Of a stretch of 64,000 nucleotides of DNA, positions 1 to 8,594 are shown piece by piece (positions within the stretch are counted from its first letter, which is position 1; the number at the start of each line of letters is the position of its first letter). The translations under genes were made by a program, and so were the position numbers. The stretch spans positions 1 through 64,000 of the forward strand of contig NZ_SPUJ01000008.1 of NCBI RefSeq assembly GCF_004522105.1, given 5' to 3'. The stretch is from Nocardioides sp. 1609 (GTDB lineage: Bacteria > Actinomycetota > Actinomycetes > Propionibacteriales > Nocardioidaceae). Below the pieces are notes generated by a model, which did no database searches, had not been told where the DNA came from, and saw nothing but the letters and a program-made list of their open reading frames with translations.

Positions 1-165
1 GACACTAGCTTTCGCCAGAATCATTGCCGAAAAAAACCATCCAAACCCTCAAGAAAAGAGGACAGGACATACAAACTAATCCGTCGACTATGACACACTG
101 TTGAGTTCTCAAACATCAGACGCACACGCCCTCAAGATCCTTGCGAGACCCGATCTGGCGCAACC
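1..165 (-). other. 5' leader of a leftward rRNA operon (16S gene outside the window)
   Basis: This AT-richer stretch contains, on the minus strand at 113-94, the block TTTGAGAACTCAACAGTGTG. That sequence is characteristic of the pre-16S leader of actinobacterial rRNA operons, where it belongs to the boxA/antitermination and RNase III processing region. Two strong minus-strand promoters lie just upstream (172-200 and 305-333). No part of the mature 16S gene is visible, so the rRNA gene must begin to the left of position 1. The identification rests on the leader block and promoter layout only. Confidence 0.75.
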
Positions 166-171
166 TGTGAA

Positions 172-200
172 ACCTTACCTGGCCATCTCCACCGCGTCAA
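172..200 (-). promoter_or_regulatory. rRNA operon promoter, proximal (TTGACG-17-TAAGGT)
   Basis: On the minus strand the -35 box TTGACG (200-195) and the -10 box TAAGGT (177-172) are separated by exactly 17 nt. This is close to the actinobacterial housekeeping-sigma consensus and to known rrn promoters. It reads into the rRNA leader on its left. It is the best -35/-10 pair in the window. Confidence 0.75.
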
Positions 201-304
201 CTCGAGGTTTCGGCGGCCGGTCCGGCCGGGTGCCGGGCGTGCAGACTCCCATCGTTCTTGGGCCTCCTGGCCCCGACTGGGAGTCGCTCACCGCGACGAA
301 CAGA

Positions 305-333
305 ACGTTAGAGCACGTCCCCGGGTCATGCAA
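305..333 (-). promoter_or_regulatory. rRNA operon promoter, distal (TTGCAT-17-TAACGT)
   Basis: On the minus strand TTGCAT (333-328) and TAACGT (310-305) are separated by 17 nt, between the end of aag and the proximal rRNA promoter. Tandem promoters are usual for actinobacterial rRNA operons. The -35 box is weaker than that of the proximal promoter. Confidence 0.55.
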
Positions 334-356
334 AATCGGGTCCTCCGAAGCGTGCT

Positions 357-953
357 CTAGCCCGTCGTTCCGGGCTCTACGACCGCTCGCGGGTGCCGTC
401 GGTACGCCGAGACGGTCGGGTCGCCCGGGACCCAGAACCGCCACGGCCGGTCGGGCGCGCGGCGCAGGCCGGTCCGCGGTCCGCGCTCGTGGGCGGCGGC
501 CGGCTCCCCCATCTCGAGGGTGACCGGTCCCCGCCGGAGGTCGGTGCCGTCGTGCGCCAGGCCGATGCCCAGCGCCCGGCAGAGGAGGGCCGGCCCCCGG
601 GCCAGGTCCCTCCCGGCCACGCCCGGTCGGCGGTCGGCGACCGCGTCGTGACCGGCGACCACCTCGCCGGCGCGGAGCAGCACCGCGGCGGCGGTGCCCT
701 CCTCCCCCACCACCACGTTGGCGCACACGTGCATCCCGTAGCTGAGGTAGCAGTAGAGCGACCCCGCGGGCCCGAACATGATCCGGGTGCGCGGGGTCGG
801 TCCCCGGAACGCGTGCGAGCCGGGGTCGGCGGTGCCGGCGTAGGCCTCGACCTCGGTCAGGCGCACGGCGACGTCGCCGAGACGGAGCACGGCGCCGAGG
901 AGTCTCGGCGCCACCTCCTCGGCGGGGCCGAGGAGGTCAGGCCAGTCGCTCAC
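357..953 (-). CDS. aag: DNA-3-methyladenine glycosylase (AAG/MPG family)
   Basis: The 198-residue product belongs to the monofunctional alkyladenine DNA glycosylase family, which flips out and excises alkylated purines in base excision repair. The diagnostic segment LTEVEAYAG near residue 35 carries the catalytic Glu, and it is followed by DPGSHAFRGPTPRT and the FGPAGSLYCYLSYGMH block. The length matches the family (about 190-210). A GTG start at 953 is chosen because family similarity begins with it (VSDWPDLLG); upstream codons lie inside argH in another frame. The gene overlaps the argH stop by 17 bp and is the last gene of the arginine operon, so it is probably co-transcribed although not functionally related to arginine synthesis. 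Confidence 0.9.
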   Translation of the reverse strand: MSDWPDLLGPAEEVAPRLLGAVLRLGDVAVRLTEVEAYAGTADPGSHAFRGPTPRTRIMFGPAGSLYCYLSYGMHVCANVVVGEEGTAAAVLLRAGEVVAGHDAVADRRPGVAGRDLARGPALLCRALGIGLAHDGTDLRRGPVTLEMGEPAAAHERGPRTGLRRAPDRPWRFWVPGDPTVSAYRRHPRAVVEPGTTG

Positions 954-2361
954 GGTGGGTGGCCGAGAGTGCCCGCAGCTCGGCCAGCTGCTCGCGGACC
1001 CGGACCGGAGCGGTGCCGCCACGCCCGTCGCGCGAGGCGACCGAGCCCTCGGCGGTGAGCACGAGCCGCACCTGCGGCGTCAGCACGGGCGAGATCGCGG
1101 CGAACTCCTCGTCGGTGAGGCCGTCGAGGTCGGTGCCCTTGGCCTCCGCCGCGCGGACGCACGCCCCGGCCAGCTCGTGGGCGATCCGGAACGGCGTCCC
1201 CTCGCGCACCAGCCACTCGGCGATGTCGGTGGCCAGTGAGAACCCCTGCGGGGCGAGCTCGGCCATCCGCTCGGTGTTGTAGACGAGCGTGGCCACCTGA
1301 CCGGTGAACGCCGGGAGCAGCACCTCGAGCGTGTCGAGGGAGTCGAAGACCGGCTCCTTGTCCTCCTGGAGGTCGCGGTTGTAGGCCAGCGGCAGCGCCT
1401 TGAGCGTGGTGAGCAGGCCCGTCAGGTTGCCCACCAGCCGTCCGGCCTTGCCGCGTGCCAGCTCGGAGATGTCGGGGTTCTTCTTCTGCGGCATGATGCT
1501 CGACCCCGTCGACCACGAGTCGTGCAGCGTCACGAAGTCGAACTCGCGGGTCGCCCAGACGATGATCTCCTCGGCGAGGCGGGAGACGTCGATGCCCGTC
1601 TGGGCGCACACGAAGGCGAACTCCGCCACGAAGTCGCGCGAGGCCGTGCCGTCGATCGAGTTGGCGCTCGACCCCGTGAAGCCCAGCTCGGTGGCCACCA
1701 GCACCGGATCGAGCCCCAGGCTCTGGCCTGCGAGCGCCCCGGAGCCGTACGGCGAGTCCGACACCACCCGGGCGTGCCAGTCACCGAGCCGGTCGACGTC
1801 GCGCAGCAGCGTCCACGCGTGCGCCAGGAGGTGGTGGGACAGCAGCACCGGTTGCGCGTGCTGGAGGTGGGTGCGGCCCGGCATGATCGCGCCGAGGTGG
1901 GTCTCGGCCTGCTCCGCGAGTGCGTCGACGAGGTCGAGGACCAGGGCGGCCACCACCCGGCCGTGGTCGAGCAGGTAGCACCGGAACAGGGTGGCGATCT
2001 GGTCGTTGCGCGAGCGGCCCGCGCGGAGCTTGCCGCCGACGTCGGCGCCGACCTCCTCGATCAGGAGCCGCTCCAGCGCACCGTGCACGTCCTCGTCGGA
2101 CTCCGCCGGCCGCAACCGGCCCGCGGTGAACGCCCCGGCGAGCACGTCGAGGCCCCGGTGCAGCTCGTTCTCCTCCGGCTCGGTGAGCAGTCCCGCGGCA
2201 CCGAGCGCCTTGGCGTGGGCGTGCGAGCCGGCGATGTCGTAGAGCGCGAGGCGCCAGTCGAAGTGGGTCGAGCGGGAGAGCCGCTCGAGCTCGGGCGACG
2301 GCCCGCCCTCGAACCGGCCGCCCCACAGCTTGCCCTCGTTGGTCGTGCTGACCTCGCCCAT
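937..2361 (-). CDS. argH: argininosuccinate lyase
   Basis: ArgH splits argininosuccinate into arginine and fumarate, the last step of arginine synthesis in the cytoplasm. The 474-residue protein is of normal length. It begins with the family N-terminus KLWGGRFEGGPSPE and carries the fumarase/aspartase superfamily signature GSSIMPQKKNPD around residue 280, which holds the catalytic Ser loop. The ATG at 2361 shares one base with the argG stop (TGATG), which points to translational coupling. Downstream it overlaps aag. Confidence 0.97.
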   Translation of the reverse strand: MGEVSTTNEGKLWGGRFEGGPSPELERLSRSTHFDWRLALYDIAGSHAHAKALGAAGLLTEPEENELHRGLDVLAGAFTAGRLRPAESDEDVHGALERLLIEEVGADVGGKLRAGRSRNDQIATLFRCYLLDHGRVVAALVLDLVDALAEQAETHLGAIMPGRTHLQHAQPVLLSHHLLAHAWTLLRDVDRLGDWHARVVSDSPYGSGALAGQSLGLDPVLVATELGFTGSSANSIDGTASRDFVAEFAFVCAQTGIDVSRLAEEIIVWATREFDFVTLHDSWSTGSSIMPQKKNPDISELARGKAGRLVGNLTGLLTTLKALPLAYNRDLQEDKEPVFDSLDTLEVLLPAFTGQVATLVYNTERMAELAPQGFSLATDIAEWLVREGTPFRIAHELAGACVRAAEAKGTDLDGLTDEEFAAISPVLTPQVRLVLTAEGSVASRDGRGGTAPVRVREQLAELRALSATHRERLA

Positions 2362-3803
2362 CAGTCGGTACCGAACTCCATCGCCGCGGCGTCCAGCGCC
2401 TCGTCGCTGGTGTCGCGGCCGGCGTTCGGGTTGGCGGTGATCCGGTCGTAGCCGCCGCTCTCGATCTCGCCGAACAGAGTGCCGTTCTCGACGAGCACGT
2501 GACCCTGGTCGTGCGGCTGGTCGGCGTACAGCTCGAGCTTGGCGCGGGAGTCGGCGATGTCGAGGTTGCGCATCGTGAGCTGCCCGATCCGGTCGGTCGG
2601 GCCGAAGGCGGCGTTCTCGGTGCGCTCCATCGAGAGCTTGTCGGGGTGGTAGGAGAACGCCGGCCCGTCGGTGCGCAGGACCGTGTAGTCCTCGCCGCGC
2701 CGCAGCCGGATCGTCACCTCGCCGGTCACGACCGAGGCGATCCAGCGCTGGATCGACTCCCGCAGCATCAGCGCCTGCGGGTCGAGCCAACGACCCTCGT
2801 AGAGCAGCCGGCCGAGCCGGCGTCCCTCCGCGTGGTAGCTGGCGATCGTGTCCTCGTTGTGGATGGCGTTGAGGAGCCGCTCGTAGGCGATCCACAGCAG
2901 CGCCATGCCCGGCGCCTCGTAGATGCCGCGCGACTTGGCCTCGATGATCCGGTTCTCGATCTGGTCGCACATGCCGAGCCCGTGCCGACCGCCGATCGCG
3001 TTGGCGTGGTGGACCAGCTCGACGGCCCCGTCGGGCCCGTCGAAGACCTTCCCGTCGATCTCGACCGGACGGCCGCGCTCGAAGCGGATCGTGACGTCCT
3101 CGGTGTCGATGGCGACCGACGGGTCCCAGAACTTCACGCCCATGATCGGCTCGACGGTCTCGAGCGAGACGTCGAGGTGCTCGAGGGTCTTCGCCTCGTG
3201 CGTGGCGCCCCAGATGTTGGCGTCGGTGGAGTAGGCCTTCTCGGTGCTGTCGCGGTAGGGCAGCCCGTTCTCGACCAGCCACTGGCTCATCTCGGCGCGG
3301 CCGCCGAGCTCGCTGACGAAGTCGGCGTCGAGCCAGGGCTTGTAGATGCGGAGGTTCGGGTTGGCGAGCAGCCCGTAGCGGTAGAACCGCTCGATGTCGT
3401 TGCCCTTGAACGTCGACCCGTCGCCCCAGATGTCGACCCCGTCGTCGTGCATCGCACGGACCAGGATCGTGCCGGTGACCGCGCGCCCGAGCGGCGTGGT
3501 GTTGAAGTAGGTGCGGCCGCCGGAGCGGATGTGGAAGGCGCCGCACGCGAGGGCGGCCAGTCCCTCCTCGACGAGCTGGGGCTTGATGTCGACGTGGCGG
3601 GCCAGCTCGGCGCCGTACTCGAGCGCGCGACCGGGGACGCCGGCGATGTCGGGCTCGTCGTACTGGCCGATGTCGGCGGTGTAGGTGCACGGGATCGCAC
3701 CCTTGGCCCGCATCCAGGCGACGGCGACGGAGGTGTCGAGGCCGCCCGAGAAGGCGATGCCGACCCGCTCGCCGACGGGGAGGGACGTCAGGACCTTGCT
3801 CAC
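2361..3803 (-). CDS. argG: argininosuccinate synthase
   Basis: ArgG joins citrulline and aspartate with ATP to give argininosuccinate. The 480-residue protein has the PP-motif AFSGGLDTSVA of the adenine nucleotide alpha-hydrolase fold near residue 17. It is of the longer type 2 class (compare E. coli ArgG, about 447 residues) rather than the 400-residue class of many actinobacteria. The GTG start at 3803 overlaps the argR stop as GTGA, and the stop overlaps argH. Position and overlaps make it part of the ArgR-controlled operon. Confidence 0.96.
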   Translation of the reverse strand: MSKVLTSLPVGERVGIAFSGGLDTSVAVAWMRAKGAIPCTYTADIGQYDEPDIAGVPGRALEYGAELARHVDIKPQLVEEGLAALACGAFHIRSGGRTYFNTTPLGRAVTGTILVRAMHDDGVDIWGDGSTFKGNDIERFYRYGLLANPNLRIYKPWLDADFVSELGGRAEMSQWLVENGLPYRDSTEKAYSTDANIWGATHEAKTLEHLDVSLETVEPIMGVKFWDPSVAIDTEDVTIRFERGRPVEIDGKVFDGPDGAVELVHHANAIGGRHGLGMCDQIENRIIEAKSRGIYEAPGMALLWIAYERLLNAIHNEDTIASYHAEGRRLGRLLYEGRWLDPQALMLRESIQRWIASVVTGEVTIRLRRGEDYTVLRTDGPAFSYHPDKLSMERTENAAFGPTDRIGQLTMRNLDIADSRAKLELYADQPHDQGHVLVENGTLFGEIESGGYDRITANPNAGRDTSDEALDAAAMEFGTD

Positions 3804-4357
3804 TGGTGCTCCTTGGGTTCGTGGTGCGTGTCGGTGGGTGCCGCGAGCGACAGGAAGCGGCGGGCGAGCGACTCGCCCCCCGCCGGGTCGCGGCCGATGA
3901 CCAGGACCGTGTCGTCGCCGGCGATGGTGCCGAGGACGTCGGGCAACTCGGCCCGGTCGAAGGCCGAGGCCAGGAACTGGGCGGCGCCGGGCGGGGTGCG
4001 CAGGACGACGAGGTTGGCGCTGTGGTCGGCGCTGACCAGCAGCTCGCCGCAGAGCCGGGCCAGCCGGGCCACGGCGGCCACGGTCTCCCCCGGCGACTGC
4101 AGGCGGCGGTCGCCGCCCTCGCCGGGGACGGCGTAGACCAGCGACCCGGAGGCCGAGCGGACCTTGAGCGCGTCGAGCTCGACGAGGTCGCGCGACAGGG
4201 TCGCCTGCGTGACCCGGAGCCCCTCGTCGCCCAGCAGCCCGGCCAGCTCGGCCTGCGAGTGCACCTCGTGGTGGGTGACCAGGTCGACGATCCGCTGGTG
4301 GCGGGCGTTCTTGGTGACCGGGACCCGGGCGCTCCCGGTCTGGGCCTGGGCGGTCAC
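3800..4357 (-). CDS. argR: arginine repressor ArgR
   Basis: ArgR is the hexameric arginine-sensing regulator of arginine genes. The 185-residue product has an N-terminal winged helix (RHQRIVDLVTHHEVHSQAEL, then the recognition segment TQATLSRDLVEL) and a C-terminal oligomerisation/arginine-binding domain ending in the conserved GTIAGDDTVLVI stretch. The GTG start at 4357 overlaps the argF stop as GTGA, and its own stop overlaps the argG GTG. Being inside its own target operon implies autoregulation through the ARG box ahead of argC. Confidence 0.95.
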   Translation of the reverse strand: MTAQAQTGSARVPVTKNARHQRIVDLVTHHEVHSQAELAGLLGDEGLRVTQATLSRDLVELDALKVRSASGSLVYAVPGEGGDRRLQSPGETVAAVARLARLCGELLVSADHSANLVVLRTPPGAAQFLASAFDRAELPDVLGTIAGDDTVLVIGRDPAGGESLARRFLSLAAPTDTHHEPKEHQ

Positions 4358-5283
4358 CGCGACTCCTCGAGCAGGAACGCGAGCACGGCCTTCTGCGCGT
4401 GGCGTCGGTTCTCGGCCTCGTCCCACACGACGCTCTGCGGCCCGTCGAGCACCTCGGCGGCGATCTCCTTGCCGCGGTAGGCCGGCAGGCAGTGCAGGGC
4501 GATGGCGTCGGGACGGGCGAGCGCCATCAGCGCCGGCGTCAACGAGTAGGGCGCGAGCACCTCGGCGCGGGCGGCCTCCTCGGCCTCCTTGCCCATCGAG
4601 ATCCAGGTGTCGGTGACGACGACGTCGGCGCCGGCGACCGCCTTCTCGGGCTCCGCCACGACGGTCGCGGACCCGCCGGTGGTCGCGGCGATCTCGCTCG
4701 CCCGCTCGACCATCGCGGCCCGCGGGGCGTAGCCGGCCGGAGCCGACACGCGCACGTGCATGCCGGCGGTGGCTCCGGCCAGCAGCCAGGAGCTGCCCAT
4801 GTTGCAGGCCGCGTCGCCGACGAAGGCGACGGTTCGTCCGGCGAGACCACCCAGGTGCTCGCGCACGGTCAGCAGGTCGGCGATGAGCTGGCAGGGGTGG
4901 AAGTCGTCGGTGAGCGCGTTCACGACGGGGACGCCGGCGTGCGCGGCCATCGTGTCGAGGTCGCCCTGGTGGAAGGTGCGCCACACCACGACCGCCACCT
5001 GGCGCCCGAGGACGCGGGCGACGTCCTCGACGGACTCGCGGACGCCGATGCCGGCCAGCCTGCCCTCGACGAGCATCGGGTTGCCGCCGAGCTCGGCGAT
5101 GCCGGCGCCGAAGGAGACCTGCGTGCGCAGGGTCGGCTTGTCGAAGATCATCGCGACCGAGCGCGGCCCCGCGAGCGGCCGGCGGGAGTACGGCAGCGCC
5201 TTCATCTCGGCGGCGAGGTCGAGCAGCCGCGCCTGCTCGGCGGGCGTGAGGTCGTCGTCGCGCAGGAAGTGTCGGATCGTCAC
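4354..5283 (-). CDS. argF: ornithine carbamoyltransferase (variant carbamoyl-phosphate loop)
   Basis: ArgF makes citrulline from ornithine and carbamoyl phosphate. The 309-residue protein shows the family landmarks IRHFLRDDDLTPAEQ (N-terminus), VVWRTF, DDFHPCQLIADL (ornithine/carbamoyl-phosphate contacts) and ALHCLPAYRGKEI near the C-terminus. The carbamoyl-phosphate loop, usually S-T-R-T-R, reads P-T-L-R-T-Q here (DKPTLRTQVSF), keeping the T-x-R-T core. The GTG start at 5283 overlaps the argD stop. The operon context supports OTCase; another transcarbamylase is unlikely because no second OTCase gene is seen in the cluster. Confidence 0.92.
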   Translation of the reverse strand: MTIRHFLRDDDLTPAEQARLLDLAAEMKALPYSRRPLAGPRSVAMIFDKPTLRTQVSFGAGIAELGGNPMLVEGRLAGIGVRESVEDVARVLGRQVAVVVWRTFHQGDLDTMAAHAGVPVVNALTDDFHPCQLIADLLTVREHLGGLAGRTVAFVGDAACNMGSSWLLAGATAGMHVRVSAPAGYAPRAAMVERASEIAATTGGSATVVAEPEKAVAGADVVVTDTWISMGKEAEEAARAEVLAPYSLTPALMALARPDAIALHCLPAYRGKEIAAEVLDGPQSVVWDEAENRRHAQKAVLAFLLEESR

Positions 5284-6485
5284 GGGCTCTCCCCCATCGC
5301 GTCATCGAGGATCGCCGGCCACGCCGCCAGGAACGCCGTGGCGTCGTCGTCGGTGAGGACGAGCGGCGGCGCGAGCCTGATCCGCCGCGGTGTCGGGTTG
5401 TTGACGATGAAGCCGTGCGCGAGGGCGGCCGCGGCCACCTCGGCGGAGGCGTCGGCGGCCAGGTCGAGCCCGATCAGCAGCCCCTCGCCGCGGACCTCGG
5501 TGACCCGGGGGTCGGTGCGCAACCCGTCACGCAGCCTCCGACCGAGCGCCGTGGCGTGCTCGAGCAGTCCCTCGGCCTCGATCGTGCCCAGGACGGCGAG
5601 CGCGGCCGCGCAGGCCACCGGGTTGCCCCCGAAGGTGGAGCCGTGGTTGCCGGGCTGGATGAGGTCGGCGCTCGCCCCGAGCGCGAGGCACGCGCCGATC
5701 GGGAACCCGCCGGCCAGGCCCTTGGCCAGGGTGACGACGTCGGGCACCACGCCGCTGCGCTGGTGCTCGAACCAGAGGCCCGTGCGGCCGGCGCCGGTCT
5801 GGATCTCGTCGAACCACAGCAGCGCGCCGTGCTCGGTGGTGGTCTCGCGGGCACGGGCCAGGTAGCCGTCCGGCGGGACGACGACACCGGCCTCGCCCTG
5901 GATCGGCTCGAGCAGGACGGCGGCGGTCTCGTCGGTGACCGCCGCGGCCAGCGCCTCCGCGTCGCCGTACGGGACGAAGGTGACGTGCCCCGGGAGCGGC
6001 TCGAACGGCGTCCGGTAGGCCTCCTTGGAGGTCAGCGCGAGCGCACCCATCGTGCGGCCGTGGAACCCGCCCTCGGCGGCGACAACGTGGGTGCGACCCG
6101 TGCGGCGGGTGAGCTTGAACGCCGCCTCGACCGCCTCGGTGCCGGAGTTGGTGAAGAAGACCTTGCCCCCGGCCGGCCGGTCGTCACCGCCCAGCAGGGC
6201 CAGGAGCCGCTCGGCGAGCTCGACCTGCGGGGCGCTGGCGAAGAAGTTGGAGATGTGGCCGAGGGTCGACAGCTGGGCCGTGACGGCCTCGACGAGCGCG
6301 GGGTGGCCGTGGCCCAGGGCGTTCACGGCGATGCCGCCGAGCAGGTCGACGTACTCCGTGCCGTCGGTGTCCCACACGTGGGCACCCGCGCCGCGGGCGA
6401 GGGTGAGCCTCGGCGGGCCGAAGGCGTTCATCATCGACGCCGCGTGGCGCGCCCCCCAGGCCTGTCCGGGCGTGGCGTCACTCAC
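5280..6485 (-). CDS. argD: acetylornithine aminotransferase
   Basis: ArgD transfers the amino group of glutamate to N-acetylglutamate semialdehyde and is a class III PLP aminotransferase. The 401-residue protein shows FFTNSGTEAVEAAFKLTRR (cofactor phosphate site), LLWFDEIQTGAGRTG (Asp that holds the PLP ring) and TLAKGLAGGFPIGA with the Schiff-base Lys. The GTG at 6485 is chosen since similarity starts there (VSDATPGQAWGARHAA); it overlaps the argB stop by 8 bp. The stop overlaps the argF GTG. Confidence 0.95.
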   Translation of the reverse strand: MSDATPGQAWGARHAASMMNAFGPPRLTLARGAGAHVWDTDGTEYVDLLGGIAVNALGHGHPALVEAVTAQLSTLGHISNFFASAPQVELAERLLALLGGDDRPAGGKVFFTNSGTEAVEAAFKLTRRTGRTHVVAAEGGFHGRTMGALALTSKEAYRTPFEPLPGHVTFVPYGDAEALAAAVTDETAAVLLEPIQGEAGVVVPPDGYLARARETTTEHGALLWFDEIQTGAGRTGLWFEHQRSGVVPDVVTLAKGLAGGFPIGACLALGASADLIQPGNHGSTFGGNPVACAAALAVLGTIEAEGLLEHATALGRRLRDGLRTDPRVTEVRGEGLLIGLDLAADASAEVAAAALAHGFIVNNPTPRRIRLAPPLVLTDDDATAFLAAWPAILDDAMGESP

Positions 6486-7425
6486 CGGCGTCCCTCGCCT
6501 TCCGGGTCTTGGTCTCGACGCCGGGCAGCACCTGCGTGCCGACGCCCTCCTGGGTGAACAGCTCGAGCAGCACGGCGTGTGCCTCGCGGCCGTCGACCAC
6601 GGTGGCACGCGGGACGCCGCCCTGGACGGCCTGGAGGCAGGCCTTCATCTTCGGGACCATCCCGCTGGCCAGGCTCGGGAGGATCTCGGCGAGCGCCTCG
6701 GGGCTGATCTCGCCGATCACGTCCTCGGAGCTCGGCCAGTCGAGGAACAGTCCCTCCACGTCGGTGAGGACGAGGAGCTTCTCGGCGCCGAGCGCGAGGG
6801 CGAGGGACGCGGCCGCCGAGTCGGCGTTGACGTTGTGGACCAGGCCGTCGGCGTCGGGCGCGACGCTCGAGACGACCGGGATCCGTCCGGCGCCGATGAT
6901 GTCGAGGACCGCCTCGGGGCGCACGTGGGTGACCTCCCCGACCAGGCCGAGGTCGACCTCCTCGCCGTCGACGACCGTGTTGGTCGGGGTGGCGGTGAAG
7001 AGCTGGGCGTCCTCGCCCGAGAGCCCCACCGCGAGCGGGCCGTGCTCGTTGATCAGGCCGACGAGCTCGCGCTGCACCTTGCCGACGAGGACCATCCGGA
7101 CGACGTCCATCGCCTCCGGCGTCGTGACCCGCAGGCCGCCGCGGAACTCCGACTCGATGCCGAGCTGGTCGAGCATCGCCGAGATCTGCGGCCCCCCGCC
7201 GTGGACGACGACCGGCTTGAAGCCGGCCAGCCGCAGGAACACGACGTCCTCGGCGAAGGCACGCTTGAGCGTGTCGTCGGTCATGGCGTTGCCGCCGTAC
7301 TTCACCACCACGATCTTGCCGTGGTAGCGCTTCAGCCAGGGCAGCGCGCCCGCGAGGGTGCGGGCCTTGGCGGGGTCCGGCCGCGAGGGGTCGTGCCGTG
7401 ACGGGTCGTTCGCAGTGGTGTTCAT
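6478..7425 (-). CDS. argB: acetylglutamate kinase
   Basis: ArgB phosphorylates N-acetylglutamate and is the usual target of arginine feedback inhibition. The 315-residue amino acid kinase-fold protein has KIVVVKYGGNAM (ATP-binding Lys and Gly loop) and VVVHGGGPQISAML (substrate loop) near residues 35-80. An N-terminal extension with a DPSRHDPSRPDP repeat precedes the conserved helix ARTLAGALPWLKRYHGK; such an N-helix is typical of arginine-sensitive hexameric enzymes. The ATG at 7425 overlaps the argJ stop as ATGA. Confidence 0.96.
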   Translation of the reverse strand: MNTTANDPSRHDPSRPDPAKARTLAGALPWLKRYHGKIVVVKYGGNAMTDDTLKRAFAEDVVFLRLAGFKPVVVHGGGPQISAMLDQLGIESEFRGGLRVTTPEAMDVVRMVLVGKVQRELVGLINEHGPLAVGLSGEDAQLFTATPTNTVVDGEEVDLGLVGEVTHVRPEAVLDIIGAGRIPVVSSVAPDADGLVHNVNADSAAASLALALGAEKLLVLTDVEGLFLDWPSSEDVIGEISPEALAEILPSLASGMVPKMKACLQAVQGGVPRATVVDGREAHAVLLELFTQEGVGTQVLPGVETKTRKARDAGE

Positions 7426-8573
7426 GAGGAGTAGGCGCTGTTCTCGTGGACGTAGGCGTGGGTGAGGTCGTTGGTCCAGACGGTGGCGCGTTCGCCGCCG
7501 GCCTTGAGGTCGATGGTCACGCTGACCTCGCGCGGGGCGAGGTCGACGAGGGCGGGGTCCTCGGCCGGGGTCGAGCTCCGGCAGACCCAGACGCCGTTCA
7601 TGGCGACGTCGAGGTCGGCGGGGTCGAACGCCGCGGACGTCGTCCCGAGGGAGGCCAGGACGCGGCCCCAGTTGGGGTCCTTGCCGAAGACCGCGGCCTT
7701 GAAGAGGTTGCTGCGGGCGACGCTGCGGCCGACCTCGACGGCGTCGTCGGTGGAGGCGGCGTTGACCGTCGTGATCGCGATCTCGTGGTCGGCGCCCTCG
7801 GCGTCGCGGAGCAGCTGCATCGCGAGGTCGGTGCACAGCTGGGTGAGCGCCTCGGTGAAGTCGGGCAGCGACGGCGTGATGCCGCTGGCGCCGGAGGCGA
7901 GGACCGTGACGGTGTCGTTGGTCGACATGCAGCCGTCGGAGTCGAGCCGGTCGAAGCTGACCCGGGTCGCCGCGCGCAACGCGACGTCCAGGTCGGTGGC
8001 CGGGACGACGGCGTCGGTGGTGACGACGACCAGCATGGTCGCGAGCTGAGGCGCGAGCATGCCGGCGCCCTTGGCCATGCCGCCGATGCTCCAGCCCGCC
8101 CCCTCGACGACGGCCTGCTTGCTGACCGAGTCGGTGGTCATGATCGCGTGGGCGGCGTCGTCGCCGCCGTCGGGAGAGAGCGCGGCCTGCGCGGCATCGA
8201 CGCCGGCGAGGAGGTCCTCGCGCGAGTTGGCCAGGCCGATGAGGCCGGTCGAGCAGACGACGACGTCGACCGCGCCGATGCCGACGGTCTCCCCGACGCG
8301 CTCGGCGACCGCGTGGGTGGTCTGGAAGCCCTCGTGGCCGGTGTAGCAGTTGGCACCGCCGGAGTTGAGGACGACGGCGCGCACGACGCCGTCCTTGACG
8401 ACCTCCTGGCTCCACAGCACGGGGTTCGCCTTGCAGCGGTTGGCGGTGAAGACGCTGGCGGAGTCGAACGTCGGGCCGTGGTTGACGACGAGGGCGAGGT
8501 CCTTGGCGCCGGTGGACTTCAGCCCGGCGGCGACGCCGGCGGCCGAGAAACCGGCGGGGGTGGTGATGCTCAT
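7422..8573 (-). CDS. argJ: glutamate N-acetyltransferase / amino-acid acetyltransferase
   Basis: ArgJ (ornithine acetyltransferase) recycles the acetyl group from acetylornithine to glutamate. The 383-residue precursor has the self-cleavage region MAKGAGMLAPQLATMLV, with cleavage expected before the Thr of ATML that becomes the beta-subunit nucleophile. GGANCYTG and STGLIG are further family blocks. Whether it also uses acetyl-CoA (bifunctional) cannot be told from sequence; no argA is present nearby. The start ATG at 8573 has an AGGA-like ribosome site, and 21 bp separate it from the ACT gene. Confidence 0.95.
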   Translation of the reverse strand: MSITTPAGFSAAGVAAGLKSTGAKDLALVVNHGPTFDSASVFTANRCKANPVLWSQEVVKDGVVRAVVLNSGGANCYTGHEGFQTTHAVAERVGETVGIGAVDVVVCSTGLIGLANSREDLLAGVDAAQAALSPDGGDDAAHAIMTTDSVSKQAVVEGAGWSIGGMAKGAGMLAPQLATMLVVVTTDAVVPATDLDVALRAATRVSFDRLDSDGCMSTNDTVTVLASGASGITPSLPDFTEALTQLCTDLAMQLLRDAEGADHEIAITTVNAASTDDAVEVGRSVARSNLFKAAVFGKDPNWGRVLASLGTTSAAFDPADLDVAMNGVWVCRSSTPAEDPALVDLAPREVSVTIDLKAGGERATVWTNDLTHAYVHENSAYSS

Positions 8574-8594
8574 GGCGGTTCCTGGTCTGTGTGG

